Part shown: positions 8,913-19,027 of the stretch, piece after piece
Layout of the letters: every line of letters begins with the position of its first letter
How positions within the stretch are numbered: the first letter of the stretch is position 1
Assembly: GCA_947632375.1 (NCBI GenBank)
Contig: CANRPF010000003.1
Span: forward strand, 33,099-97,098
Direction of reading: 5' to 3'
Length of the DNA: 64,000 nt
From: an uncultured Bacilli bacterium
Lineage (GTDB): Bacteria > Bacillota_I > Bacilli_A > RF39 > UBA660
Program-made: the position numbers and the translations under genes
The notes under the pieces: model-generated
Databases searched by the model: none
Seen by the model: only the letters and a program-made list of their open reading frames with translations
What the model was told of the DNA's origin: nothing

Positions 8913-10241
8913 ATGAAAAAAATTAGAGTTTTATTAATATCGTTTTTTGCATTTTTTGCATTTTCTTCTGTTACTTTAGCAGCGGGTAGTGCAAGTTTAT
9001 CAGTAAGTAGTACAAAAATAGAAAATGGTGCAAGTGTAAAAGCTTCTGTTACAGTAAAAAATGCTGCTGCTTGGAATGTAAAAATTTCAAGTAGTGGAAA
9101 TACAAATGGTTGTACACAAATATTTGCAGATGCATCTAGTGATGGAAATAATGTAACAAAAACTTTTACTGTAACTTGTAAAGCTACATCAGTAGGTGTA
9201 ATTAATTTTGTATTAAGTGGTGATATAACAAGTAGTGATGGAGTTAATACAAAAGTAAGTGGTAGCAAAGCAGTTACTGTAACTGCTCCAAGAGCAAAAT
9301 CTAAAAATAATAAATTAAAATCTTTATCAGTAGAAGGCTTTACTATAAGCCCAGAATTTAATAAAGATGTAAATGAATATTCTGTTACTGTACCTTCTAC
9401 TACACAAACAATTAAAATTAATGCAACAAAGGAAGACAGCTATTCAAAAATAGAAGGAATTGGCGAAAAAAATGTTGAAGAAGGTACAAATGTTTTTGAA
9501 ATAATAGTAACTAGTGAAACCGGAGTTAGCAATGTATATAAACTTACAGTAGATGTATTAGATCAAAATCCTATTGAAGTCGTAGTAAATGGCGAAAAGT
9601 ATACTGTAGTTAAAGTAGCTAAAAACTTAGAAAAACCTGAATTATTTGAAGAAACTACTATAAATATAAATGAATTTGAAATTCCAGCATTTATTAATAC
9701 TGTAACTAACTATACTTTAGTTGGTTTAAAAAATGAAAATGGTGATATAAGTTTATTTATTTATGATAATGGAAACTATACTAAATATAATGAGTTTGTA
9801 AGTGCTAGATTAAATATTATATTTCTTGATATGAAAGACGTACCTAAAAATTATATTAAAGAAACTATAAAAATTAATGATCAAGAAGTAGTTGCATATA
9901 AAATAGAAGATAGTAGTAATTATTTAGTATATGGTATTAATTTAGAAACAGGTAAAAAGAATTATTATTCTTATGATCCAAATGAAAATACTTTGCAAAT
10001 ATTTGAACTTAAAAATTATGAAGATAAAGAAAAAGATATGAATAATAATAAATATTTAGTTTATATCTTATCAGTATGTATATTATTTTTAATTATTATT
10101 TTAGTTTTAGTTAATGCTAAATCAAGAAAATTAAAAAAACTTTTAAAATTAAAAAGTGTTGAGTTAGAAACTAAAGAAAAAGAAATTTCACTTGAAAAAG
10201 AAAAAAGAGAAACTAAACCTAAAAATAAAAAGAAAAAATAA
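8913..10241 (+). CDS. Membrane-anchored surface protein: N-terminal beta-sandwich domain, cadherin-like beta-sandwich domain, C-terminal TM and Lys-rich tail
   Basis: Signal peptide; NNKLKSLSVEGFTISPEFNKDVNEYSVTVPSTTQTIKINATKED resembles the cadherin-like beta-sandwich family; TM KYLVYILSVCILFLIIILVLV. Confidence 0.72.
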   Translation: MKKIRVLLISFFAFFAFSSVTLAAGSASLSVSSTKIENGASVKASVTVKNAAAWNVKISSSGNTNGCTQIFADASSDGNNVTKTFTVTCKATSVGVINFVLSGDITSSDGVNTKVSGSKAVTVTAPRAKSKNNKLKSLSVEGFTISPEFNKDVNEYSVTVPSTTQTIKINATKEDSYSKIEGIGEKNVEEGTNVFEIIVTSETGVSNVYKLTVDVLDQNPIEVVVNGEKYTVVKVAKNLEKPELFEETTININEFEIPAFINTVTNYTLVGLKNENGDISLFIYDNGNYTKYNEFVSARLNIIFLDMKDVPKNYIKETIKINDQEVVAYKIEDSSNYLVYGINLETGKKNYYSYDPNENTLQIFELKNYEDKEKDMNNNKYLVYILSVCILFLIIILVLVNAKSRKLKKLLKLKSVELETKEKEISLEKEKRETKPKNKKKK

Positions 10242-10327
10242 TTTAAGTAAATACAAATTATGTGTTTACTTTTTCTTTTACTTTATTAAACAACTTGGTA
10301 TAATTTAAATGAAAGAGTGTGTTTTAC

Positions 10328-11089
10328 ATGAAGATAGTAAAATTTAAAAAAGATAGAACTAGTAAATATAAAATATATTTAGATGATGATAATATTCTTC
10401 TTTTATATGATGATGTTATTATTAAATATAATTTATTAGTAAAGAAAGATTTATCTTCTGAATTATTAAAAGAAATTATTAAATATAATGATTTTATAGA
10501 GTCATATTATAAATCTATTAAATATATTAATAAAAAAATGAGAACAGAACTTGAAGTAAGAAAATTTTTAAAAAAAGAAGAATTAGATGAAACTAATATA
10601 GATGAAATTATAAAAAGACTTTATAAAGATGGATATTTAAATAAAATAAATTATATTTGTGCATATATAAACGATCAATATAATTTAACTAATAATGGTC
10701 CTTTAAAAGTAAATAAAAGCTTAATTAGTTTAGGATATAAAGAGGAAGATATAATAGAATATATTAATAATTATGAATGGGATTCTCGTATAGAAAAGAT
10801 AATTTTAAAGAAAATAAAAACTAATCATAAATTAAGTAATAATAATTTAAAAATTAAAATTAATCATGATTTAATTAATTTAGGTTATTCTAAAGATAGT
10901 ATAAATGAAGTTATAAATAATGTTACATTTAAAGATGATTATGACATATTATCTAATGAATTAAGAAAAGTAAAAAATAAATATAAACTTAAATATAGTG
11001 AAGAAAAGTTAGAATATAAAGTTATAAATTATTTTTTAAAATTAGGTTTTGATTTAAGTGATATAAAGAGGTGTTATAATGAAAATTAA
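10328..11089 (+). CDS. recX: Regulatory protein RecX
   Basis: MRTELEVRKFLKKEELDETNIDEIIKRLYKDGYLNKINYICAYINDQYNLTNNGPLKVNKSLISLGY is RecX-like. Confidence 0.8.
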   Translation: MKIVKFKKDRTSKYKIYLDDDNILLLYDDVIIKYNLLVKKDLSSELLKEIIKYNDFIESYYKSIKYINKKMRTELEVRKFLKKEELDETNIDEIIKRLYKDGYLNKINYICAYINDQYNLTNNGPLKVNKSLISLGYKEEDIIEYINNYEWDSRIEKIILKKIKTNHKLSNNNLKIKINHDLINLGYSKDSINEVINNVTFKDDYDILSNELRKVKNKYKLKYSEEKLEYKVINYFLKLGFDLSDIKRCYNEN

Positions 11090-11366
11090 ATATGATAATT
11101 TACCTAAAAAGACAAAAAAGAAAGTTTATGAAGAATATAGCAAAAAGAATCCAGATTTATCAAAAAAATTAAATAGGTTAATGATTATAACAATAATAGG
11201 TATAGCATATGGAATATTTATGTTTATATATGACTTATTTAGCAAAAATGGAACATTTAGTATAGTATTAGATATAATAGTTTTTGTATTCTGTATTCTT
11301 TCTATTATAAAATTATTTAGTATAAAAAAGAATTTATTAGAAAAATTTTTAAAAAATAAAAAATAA
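11079..11366 (+). CDS. Small membrane protein (95 aa)
   Basis: Overlaps recX stop by 11 nt; two hydrophobic segments. Confidence 0.6.
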   Translation: MKIKYDNLPKKTKKKVYEEYSKKNPDLSKKLNRLMIITIIGIAYGIFMFIYDLFSKNGTFSIVLDIIVFVFCILSIIKLFSIKKNLLEKFLKNKK

Positions 11367-11388
11367 ATCGATTGATTTATTTTTTTAA
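11361..11388. terminator. Bidirectional intrinsic terminator
   Basis: AAATAAATCGATTGATTTATTTTTTT between convergent genes. Confidence 0.6.
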
Positions 11389-12386
11389 TTTGCTGAAGTA
11401 GTACTAGTATTATAGTAGTTATATAATGTATTAATATATTTATTATAATCACTTTCTAATTTACTATCTTCAATTTTCATTCCTTTATTTTTTCTTAGTT
11501 CAGTTAATGCTGTTATTGAAATTGTATTATCATCTGAAATTTTTTCATCAGCTAATTTTTCTATAATAGAATCTTTAGAATCTTCTAAAGAAGCTTTATC
11601 ATATTCCTTAGTTTTTAAAATTATTTGATATCCATTTGAAGTTTTAATAGGTTCTTTTGTATATTCATTTACTTTTAACTTATAAGCTGCATCTGTAAAT
11701 GCTTTTTCAAATGAATCCTTGTTAAATTTACCTAAAGCACCACCATTTGATTTAGTAGCATCATCACTAGAATATTCTTTAGCTAGTTCACTAAAATCTT
11801 CTTTAGCATCTAACTTTTTAATTACTTCTTTAGCTTTTTCTAATGCTGCATCTTCAGCTTTAGTTTTTTCTTCATCACTCATATCATCAGTTACATCTGG
11901 TGTTATTAATATACGACTAGCTTCGATATCGCCAACTACTTCATCTTCATAATATTTTTCTATTTCATCATCAGTTATTTTTGATTTTGCATAATCTGTA
12001 GTAGCTAAATCTCTATAATAATTTAATTTAATATATTCTTTAAATTCTTTTATAGTACTATATCCATAATAACTTTGAATAGCAGCTAATAATTCATCAT
12101 CGCTTTCATAATTTTGTTTTAATGATGTAATAGATTGATCTGCATAATCATCAGCTTCATCTTCTTTACTTTCGTATTCTTTAAATAGTATCTCTTTATC
12201 AATCATATCGATTAATATACTTACAGCATATCTATCTTTTAATTGCTCATAAAGACTATCAACACTAATCATTTCATTTTCTTCAAAACTAACAACAGCA
12301 TCATTACCATTACTTAATTTAGGTACTTTACCACAACCACATAGTAATAATGTTAACATACTAATTAATAATATTTTCTTTTTCAT
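11385..12386 (-). CDS. prsA: Foldase/peptidylprolyl isomerase lipoprotein PrsA-like
   Basis: Lipobox LLCGCGK; parvulin-like ASRILI...FSELAKEYSSDDATKSNGGALGKF. Confidence 0.88.
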   Translation of the reverse strand: MKKKILLISMLTLLLCGCGKVPKLSNGNDAVVSFEENEMISVDSLYEQLKDRYAVSILIDMIDKEILFKEYESKEDEADDYADQSITSLKQNYESDDELLAAIQSYYGYSTIKEFKEYIKLNYYRDLATTDYAKSKITDDEIEKYYEDEVVGDIEASRILITPDVTDDMSDEEKTKAEDAALEKAKEVIKKLDAKEDFSELAKEYSSDDATKSNGGALGKFNKDSFEKAFTDAAYKLKVNEYTKEPIKTSNGYQIILKTKEYDKASLEDSKDSIIEKLADEKISDDNTISITALTELRKNKGMKIEDSKLESDYNKYINTLYNYYNTSTTSAN

Positions 12387-12504
12387 CTTATCCTCCCAAA
12401 TACATCTTATATTATAACTTGTTATTTTTAAAATTACAATAAAATACTCACAAAAATACTAATTTAACCATAAAATAAAGTGAGTAATGAAAAGGAGGGT
12501 TTTT

Positions 12505-12612
12505 ATGAACGGAACTTGTGGAAATAGTTGTGGAAATAGTGGAATTAGTGCAGCAGCATTTATATTAGTATTATTTATTTTATTAATAATCATTGTAGGT
12601 GCGTTTATTTAA
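12505..12612 (+). CDS. YjcZ-family-like microprotein (35 aa)
   Basis: MNGTCGNSCGNSGISAAAFILVLFILLIIIVGAFI; RBS AAAAGGAGGG. Not in ORF track. Confidence 0.7.
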   Translation: MNGTCGNSCGNSGISAAAFILVLFILLIIIVGAFI

Positions 12613-12623
12613 GGAGGTAAATT

Positions 12624-12749
12624 ATGTCTAAATTAACGTGCAATAACAATAATAATAACAGCAATAATAGTAACTATAGCAATTTTTTTATAATACTAGT
12701 TTTATTTATATTATTAGCTATTATTGTTAGTGCTGTATTTAATTATTAA
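12624..12749 (+). CDS. YjcZ-family-like microprotein (41 aa)
   Basis: MSKLTCNNNNNNSNNSNYSNFFIILVLFILLAIIVSAVFNY; RBS AAGGAGG. Shares LVLFILL core with the preceding gene. Not in ORF track. Confidence 0.65.
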   Translation: MSKLTCNNNNNNSNNSNYSNFFIILVLFILLAIIVSAVFNY

Positions 12750-12815
12750 GAGGTATAAACCTCTTTTTTTTTAAAACTTAATATGATAAAATTAGTATAA
12801 TAGAAGGTGATTCAT

Positions 12816-14570
12816 TTGTTTGGACAATTATTAGATGTATACGATAATTACGTTATAATAGAAAATAAAACAGGTGTAATAGATTCTAACTATTTAAACT
12901 TACATGTTGTTTTTAGCGATAATTTTAGAAAGATAGTTGGTGAAATAGTTTCTATTGATAAAAAAGAAATAAAAATCTTAATAGTAGGCGAAATAACTGA
13001 AAATGGTTTTATAAATGGAGTAGTTAGAAAACCTAATTTAAGTGGTGGATGTAGAATAATATATAAAAGTGAAGTAGAATCTTTTTTAGGAAGCCAAGAT
13101 ATTGATAATAAAGAATCGTTTTATATTGGTAAATCACTTATATATGATGGATTTAATGTAACAGGAGACTTTAATGATTTCTTTTCAAATCACTTTGCAA
13201 TATTAGGTAATACCGGTAGTGGAAAAAGTTGTGCAGTTGCACGTATACTACAAAATATTTTTTATAAGAGTAGTAGCAATATGCCAAAACAAGCTCATAT
13301 AGTTTTATTTGATGTTTATGGTGAATATAATAGAGCTTTTGAATCTTTAAATAGTATAAATGATATGGGATTTAAAAATTACTCTACTAAAATTGATTTA
13401 TCTGAAGGAGCTTTAGTTAATATACCAGCTTATTTTTTAGGAGTAGATGATTTAGCTTTACTTTTAAATGTAACTTCTACAAATCAATTACCAATTATAG
13501 AAAAAACATTAAAGTTAGTATATATATTTAAAAATACTGATGAAAATATTAGTCAATATAAAGATAACATTATAGCAGAGTGTGTTCTTGATATATTAAC
13601 AAGTGGTAGAACAAGTACTCAAATAAGAGATCAAGTAATAGCAGTTTTATCTAGATATAATACACCATCTTTAAATCTTGATACAGAAATTGTTCAACCG
13701 GGTTATACTAGAACTATAAGACATTGTTTAAATATTGATCAACAAGGTAAAATGAATTCTGTTCAATATGTAGTAGATTTATTAAATGAATATCAAAAAT
13801 TAGATTTAGGACAAATTAAAGCTGCACCACATTTTGTTTATAATTTAGACGATATTTATTATGCTTTAGAATTTGCATTAATTAGTGAAGGTGTTTTAAA
13901 AAGTGATAAATTATTTGATGAATATAATCAATTAAAAGTAAGATTACAACAAATAATAAATAGTGATGATAAACAAATATTTAATGTAACAGATTATGTT
14001 TCTAAAAATGATTTTGTTAGAAATTTATTTAGTTTAGGAAAAAATTATCAAGTAATAAATTTTAATCTTAATCATATAGATGAAAGACTTGCTAAAAAGA
14101 TAACAAAGATATATTCAAAATTATTTTTTGATTTTGCAACTTCATTAAATGATAGAGGCAGCTATCCAATTAATATTATTTTAGAAGAAGCACATAGATA
14201 TGTTCAAAAAGATACAGATATAGATATATTAGGATATAATATATTCGATAGAATCACAAAAGAAGGAAGAAAATATGGAGTAATATTAGGTATGATTACA
14301 CAACGACCTAGTGAATTGTCTATTACTGCATTAAGTCAATGTTCTAATTTTGTTGTTTTAAGAATGTTTTATCCTGATGATTTAGATATTATAAAATCTA
14401 TAACTAGTAATTTAGGAGATTCTATATTTGAAAGAGTTAAAAACTTTTCACCAGGTAATGCTTTAGTATTTGGTGTTGCATTTAAGTTACCTTTATTAGT
14501 TAAGTTAGAGTTACCTAATCCAATGCCGGAAAGTACTAGTGTAAATATTAGTAGTGTTTGGTATAAATAA
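12816..14570 (+). CDS. HerA-like ATPase (DUF87 family)
   Basis: Walker A GNTGSGKSCAV, VLFDVYGEYNRAF, EEAHRYVQ, EGRKYGVILGMITQRPSELS; likely TTG start with RBS GAAGG. Confidence 0.82.
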   Translation: MFGQLLDVYDNYVIIENKTGVIDSNYLNLHVVFSDNFRKIVGEIVSIDKKEIKILIVGEITENGFINGVVRKPNLSGGCRIIYKSEVESFLGSQDIDNKESFYIGKSLIYDGFNVTGDFNDFFSNHFAILGNTGSGKSCAVARILQNIFYKSSSNMPKQAHIVLFDVYGEYNRAFESLNSINDMGFKNYSTKIDLSEGALVNIPAYFLGVDDLALLLNVTSTNQLPIIEKTLKLVYIFKNTDENISQYKDNIIAECVLDILTSGRTSTQIRDQVIAVLSRYNTPSLNLDTEIVQPGYTRTIRHCLNIDQQGKMNSVQYVVDLLNEYQKLDLGQIKAAPHFVYNLDDIYYALEFALISEGVLKSDKLFDEYNQLKVRLQQIINSDDKQIFNVTDYVSKNDFVRNLFSLGKNYQVINFNLNHIDERLAKKITKIYSKLFFDFATSLNDRGSYPINIILEEAHRYVQKDTDIDILGYNIFDRITKEGRKYGVILGMITQRPSELSITALSQCSNFVVLRMFYPDDLDIIKSITSNLGDSIFERVKNFSPGNALVFGVAFKLPLLVKLELPNPMPESTSVNISSVWYK

Positions 14571-14577
14571 AAAAACT

Positions 14578-14751
14578 TCAGTTAGCTGAAGCTTTTTTTA
14601 TAGTCTTATATTCTCTAGCAGTTAATTTAACTTTTTGTCCATTAATAGTATAAGTTTGTAAATTTGTATTTTGATGCATTTTAGTTGCATTTAAAGCATG
14701 AGAACGTTTATTTCCAAATAAAGGTTTTTTTGTTGATATTTTTTTTGCCAT
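14578..14751 (-). CDS. rpmB: 50S ribosomal protein L28
   Basis: MAKKISTKKPLFGNKRSHALNATKMHQNTNLQTYTINGQKVKLTAREYKTIKKASAN; RBS AAGGAGGG. Not in ORF track. Confidence 0.85.
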   Translation of the reverse strand: MAKKISTKKPLFGNKRSHALNATKMHQNTNLQTYTINGQKVKLTAREYKTIKKASAN

Positions 14752-14823
14752 AATATATTCCCTCCTTAAATAGAATTCTAGTTGAGTTTATCATAAAAAA
14801 AATTAAAAGTCAATCTAAAATAG

Positions 14824-15495
14824 CTATATATGTTTTTTATATATTTTAATTATTTCTTCAGCTTCTAATACTGAGTCATTTGTATGAAAATTTTCAAATA
14901 TTATTTTTTGTTTTAAAAATATAAGAATTTTTTTTAAATCTTTTAAAGACATATTATCTATTGAATTAATATCTATTATAGAATCTTTATCTATTATTTT
15001 TTTATTTATTATTTTTTTAGTTTTATTAGATATTTTTAAATTTTTATTAATTTCTTTATTTTCATCTAATATTTTATTTTTATCTAATTCTTCTATATTA
15101 AAATATATTATATTTTTATTTATATCTTGTTTTAATATATGTATATTATATATATTTTTCAAAGTATTTATTGTTAATAAACTAGAAATTATTAACATGA
15201 TTTTTGTTAGAATAATATTACATGTTAAAGATAAAATAAATATTATTAAGTATAATAATAAGTAATGTTTTTCTATTTTTAAATTATTATTTAAAATTTT
15301 TATTATATTTTTATCTAATTTATAAAAATTATCTAACATAATATTATTTAATTTAATTTTAATATCTTTAGTTAATCTTAATTTTTGTTTAGTTTTATTA
15401 GCATACTTAATAATTATATTATAATCTTTAATTTTATAATTTAATATAAAAGTATCTTTATCTATATTTGATACATATTTGCTATAATCTTTCAT
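14824..15495 (-). CDS. Hypothetical membrane protein (223 aa)
   Basis: RBS AAAGGAA before ATG; central paired hydrophobic segments; divergent from dnaE. Confidence 0.55.
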   Translation of the reverse strand: MKDYSKYVSNIDKDTFILNYKIKDYNIIIKYANKTKQKLRLTKDIKIKLNNIMLDNFYKLDKNIIKILNNNLKIEKHYLLLYLIIFILSLTCNIILTKIMLIISSLLTINTLKNIYNIHILKQDINKNIIYFNIEELDKNKILDENKEINKNLKISNKTKKIINKKIIDKDSIIDINSIDNMSLKDLKKILIFLKQKIIFENFHTNDSVLEAEEIIKIYKKHI

Positions 15496-15563
15496 ATGTT
15501 CCTTTCTTAAAACATATTAAAAATTATGCTATTTTATTATATAATATTCTTGAGGTGACTAAT

Positions 15564-18410
15564 ATGGATTATATTAATTTAGGTATAGTAACTGATTATT
15601 CGCTTTTAAAAAGTTTAATAACTGTTGATACGTTAATTAATTATGCAATAGATAATAATATATCTGTATTAGGAATGTTAAACGATAATTTATATGGTAC
15701 TATGGATTTTTATACAAAATGTAAAAAAAATAAAATAAAGCCTATAATTGGATTAATACATAACATTGATGAATTAAAGTATTATATATATCCTAAAAAT
15801 TATAATGGATTAATAGATTTATTTAATGAATTGTATTTAACAGATAATTTAATTATAGTTATTCCTTATGAAAGTAAAGAATTATATCAAAAGATAGAAT
15901 CTAAAAATAAATATATATCATATAAAAATAAAGATGAATTAAAAAATGCTTTATTAATTACTAATAATGTAGTTTCATTAAATTTAGTATATAGTTTAAG
16001 TGAACAAGATGTAAAATATGTTAATTATTTACATATGATTGATTCTGGGTTAACAATTAGCAATTTTAATTTTATAGATTATAAAGAAAATATATTTACT
16101 AAAAGTAAAGATAACTTTGATAATTCAACAGCTAAAACTTTTTCTGAATTAATAGATATTAATTATGAAAATGAAAAAAAATATATTCCTACTTATTGTA
16201 ATAATTCATTTGATTTTTTAAAGAATTTAAGTATAAAAGGATTAAAGAAACGTTTAAATGGATTAGTAGATGAAGTTTATAAAAAAAGATTAATATATGA
16301 ATTAGATGTTATTAATAAAATGGGGTATGTAGATTATTTTTTAATAGTTTATGATTATGTAAAGTTTAGCAAAATGAATGATATAATGGTTGGACCAGGA
16401 AGAGGTAGTGCAGCTGGTTCATTAGTATCTTATTCTTTAGGTATAACAGAAATAGACCCTATAAAATATAATTTATTATTTGAAAGATTTCTTAATCCTG
16501 AAAGAATTACTATGCCTGATATAGATATAGATTTCGATGCTCTTAAAAGATATAAAGTTATAGATTATGTTGTAAATAAATATGGAAGAGAAAATGTTTC
16601 TAATATAATGACGTATTCTACTTTATCAAGTAAACAAGTTATTAGAGATGTATCTAAATGTTTAGAAGTTGATCCTAAAATAACTGATAGATTATGTTCT
16701 TTAATTGATGCTAAAAGTAATTTAAAAAGTAATTTAAATGATGAAGTAAAAAAGATGTTAGATCAATTTAGTAATTTAAAAAATGTATATTTAATATCAA
16801 TGAAAATAGAAGGATTAAAAAGACAAATAGGAACTCATGCTGCAGGTATAGTGATAAGTAGTGAAAAGTTAACTAATGTTATTCCTGTTATTAAATCTAA
16901 AGATTCTTATTTAACAGGTTATACTATGGAATATTTAGAAAATTTAGGCCTTTTAAAGATGGATTTTTTAGCGATAAAAGATTTAAGTATATTAGATAGT
17001 ATAATAAAAGCAGTTGAAAATAGAATTGGTAAAAAAATCAATATTAATTCTTTAAAGTTAGATGATAAGAGAACATATAATGCATTTAGTACTGCAAATA
17101 CTAGTGGAGTATTTCAATTTGAAAGTAGTGGAATGAAAAACTTTTTAGAAAAGTTAAAACCTGATTGTTTTGAAGATTTAATTGCAGCACTTGCATTATT
17201 TAGACCTGGACCTATGGGAAATATTGATCATTATATAGATAGGAAGAATGGTAAAGAATTAGTAGTATATCCTCATGAATCATTAGAACCTATTTTAAAA
17301 AGTACTTATGGAATAATAATATATCAAGAGCAAATTATGCAAATATTAAATAAAATGGCTAATTATTCTTATGCTGAAAGCGATTTAATAAGACGTGCTA
17401 TAAGTAAAAAAAAGTTAGATGTTATTAATAGTGAAAAAGATAAATTTCTTAATAATTGTGTAAAAAATGGATATAATTTAAATGTTTCTGAAGAAGTTTT
17501 TGAATTAATTGTTAAATTTGCTAATTATGGTTTTAATAAATCACATTCCGTAGCTTATGCATTAATTGGTTATCAAATGTGTTTTTTAAAAGTACATTAT
17601 CCTATATATTTTTATACAGCATTATTAAATTTTAATATAGGTAGTGAAAGTAAAACAAAGGAATATATAGATTGTTTAAAAGAATTACATATTGAAGTTT
17701 TAAAACCCGATATAAATTTAAGTACAGATAAATATCAAGTAATAGATAATAAATTATTATTGCCATTTAATATTATAAAAAATATTGGATCGAATGTTAG
17801 TTTAGCTATTACACAAGAAAGAAATGAAAAATTTTTAAATTATTTTGATTTTGTAAAAAGAATAATTGGAACTAATATAGGTGAAAAAACAATAGAATTA
17901 TTAATATTAGCAGGATGTTTAGATTCATTTAATTTAACAAGAAGAACTATGATTGAAAATATGAAAGATGCTATAACGTATTCTGAGTTATTAAGTGGTA
18001 TAGATGATTTTTTAGTAAGTATTCCTAATATTAAAGAATATGATGAATATAGTGAAGATGAATTAATTAAAAAAGAACAAGAATTATATGGTTTTTATAT
18101 TTCAAATCATCCAATAAGTAAATATAATAATTCTGTAAAATTAAATAACATAACATCTTATTTTGATAAGGTGATAGATATTGTTGTTTATATTGAAGAA
18201 ATAAAAACTATAAAAACTAAAAAGGATGAAAATATGGCATTTATTGTAGGTAGTGATGAATATGCTAAAAAAGACTTTATAGTTTTTCCTAATAAATATA
18301 ATTTAGTTGTTCAATTAAAAAGAAAAGATATTGTAAGAATTGTAGGTAAAGTAGAAAGAAGAGTAAATAAATATCAAATAGTTGTAGATAAAATAAAAAA
18401 GGTTGATTAA
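15564..18410 (+). CDS. dnaE: DNA polymerase III alpha subunit, DnaE type
   Basis: GPGRGSAAGSLVSYSLGITEIDPIKYNLLFERFLNPERITMPDIDIDFD; RBS GAGGTG before ATG 15564. Confidence 0.92.
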   Translation: MDYINLGIVTDYSLLKSLITVDTLINYAIDNNISVLGMLNDNLYGTMDFYTKCKKNKIKPIIGLIHNIDELKYYIYPKNYNGLIDLFNELYLTDNLIIVIPYESKELYQKIESKNKYISYKNKDELKNALLITNNVVSLNLVYSLSEQDVKYVNYLHMIDSGLTISNFNFIDYKENIFTKSKDNFDNSTAKTFSELIDINYENEKKYIPTYCNNSFDFLKNLSIKGLKKRLNGLVDEVYKKRLIYELDVINKMGYVDYFLIVYDYVKFSKMNDIMVGPGRGSAAGSLVSYSLGITEIDPIKYNLLFERFLNPERITMPDIDIDFDALKRYKVIDYVVNKYGRENVSNIMTYSTLSSKQVIRDVSKCLEVDPKITDRLCSLIDAKSNLKSNLNDEVKKMLDQFSNLKNVYLISMKIEGLKRQIGTHAAGIVISSEKLTNVIPVIKSKDSYLTGYTMEYLENLGLLKMDFLAIKDLSILDSIIKAVENRIGKKININSLKLDDKRTYNAFSTANTSGVFQFESSGMKNFLEKLKPDCFEDLIAALALFRPGPMGNIDHYIDRKNGKELVVYPHESLEPILKSTYGIIIYQEQIMQILNKMANYSYAESDLIRRAISKKKLDVINSEKDKFLNNCVKNGYNLNVSEEVFELIVKFANYGFNKSHSVAYALIGYQMCFLKVHYPIYFYTALLNFNIGSESKTKEYIDCLKELHIEVLKPDINLSTDKYQVIDNKLLLPFNIIKNIGSNVSLAITQERNEKFLNYFDFVKRIIGTNIGEKTIELLILAGCLDSFNLTRRTMIENMKDAITYSELLSGIDDFLVSIPNIKEYDEYSEDELIKKEQELYGFYISNHPISKYNNSVKLNNITSYFDKVIDIVVYIEEIKTIKTKKDENMAFIVGSDEYAKKDFIVFPNKYNLVVQLKRKDIVRIVGKVERRVNKYQIVVDKIKKVD

Positions 18411-18426
18411 ATTTAATCAACTTTTT
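18396..18426. terminator. Bidirectional terminator between dnaE and rpsD
   Basis: AAAAAGGTTGATTAAATTTAATCAACTTTTT. Confidence 0.75.
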
Positions 18427-19027
18427 ATCTATTATAGAATTCAACGATAAGTGATTCGTTAATTTCAGCATTTAATTCATTTCTTTCAGGTAATCTTAAA
18501 TAAGTACCTGTTAATTTTTTATTATCAAATTCAACAAAAGCAGGAGTTTTAATATTTAACTCTAATGTATTCTTTATAGCTTTATGTTCTAATGAATTTT
18601 CTTTAACACTGATAACATCACCAGGTTTGCAAGTGTAGCTAGGTATATTTACTTTTTTACCATTTACTAAAATGTGTCCATGATTAACAATTTGTCTTGC
18701 ACCACGTCTAGTAGTAGATAAACCCATTCTATAAACTAAATTATCTAGTCTACTTTCAAGTAATCTTAAGAAATTTTCACCTTGAATACCCTTCATTTTA
18801 GAAGCTTTTTCAAAAGTTCTTCTAAATTGTTTTTCATTTAATCCATACATAAATCTAACTTTTTGTTTTTCTTGTAATTGGATTCCATATTCACTTGTCT
18901 TTTTTCTTCTACTTGTTCCATGAATTCCTGGAGCATATGGTTTACGAGCTAACTCTTTACCATTTTCTAATGTTGAAAAACCTAATCTACGAGATTTTTT
19001 GTATGAAGGTCCTGTATATCTTGACAT
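18425..19027 (-). CDS. rpsD: 30S ribosomal protein S4
   Basis: [34 protein letters not shown]; canonical S4. Confidence 0.97.
   Translation of the reverse strand: MSRYTGPSYKKSRRLGFSTLENGKELARKPYAPGIHGTSRRKKTSEYGIQLQEKQKVRFMYGLNEKQFRRTFEKASKMKGIQGENFLRLLESRLDNLVYRMGLSTTRRGARQIVNHGHILVNGKKVNIPSYTCKPGDVISVKENSLEHKAIKNTLELNIKTPAFVEFDNKKLTGTYLRLPERNELNAEINESLIVEFYNR

Noticed and set aside
8888-9268. Minus-strand 126-aa ORF
   Set aside because: Antisense to the beta-sandwich surface protein; pattern arises from repetitive Val/Ser/Thr codons.
11719-11952. Plus-strand 77-aa Ser-rich ORF
   Set aside because: Antisense to prsA.
12816-14570. HerA-based anti-phage defence island
   Set aside because: Neighbours are microproteins and rpmB; no Sir2, nuclease or other defence gene alongside.
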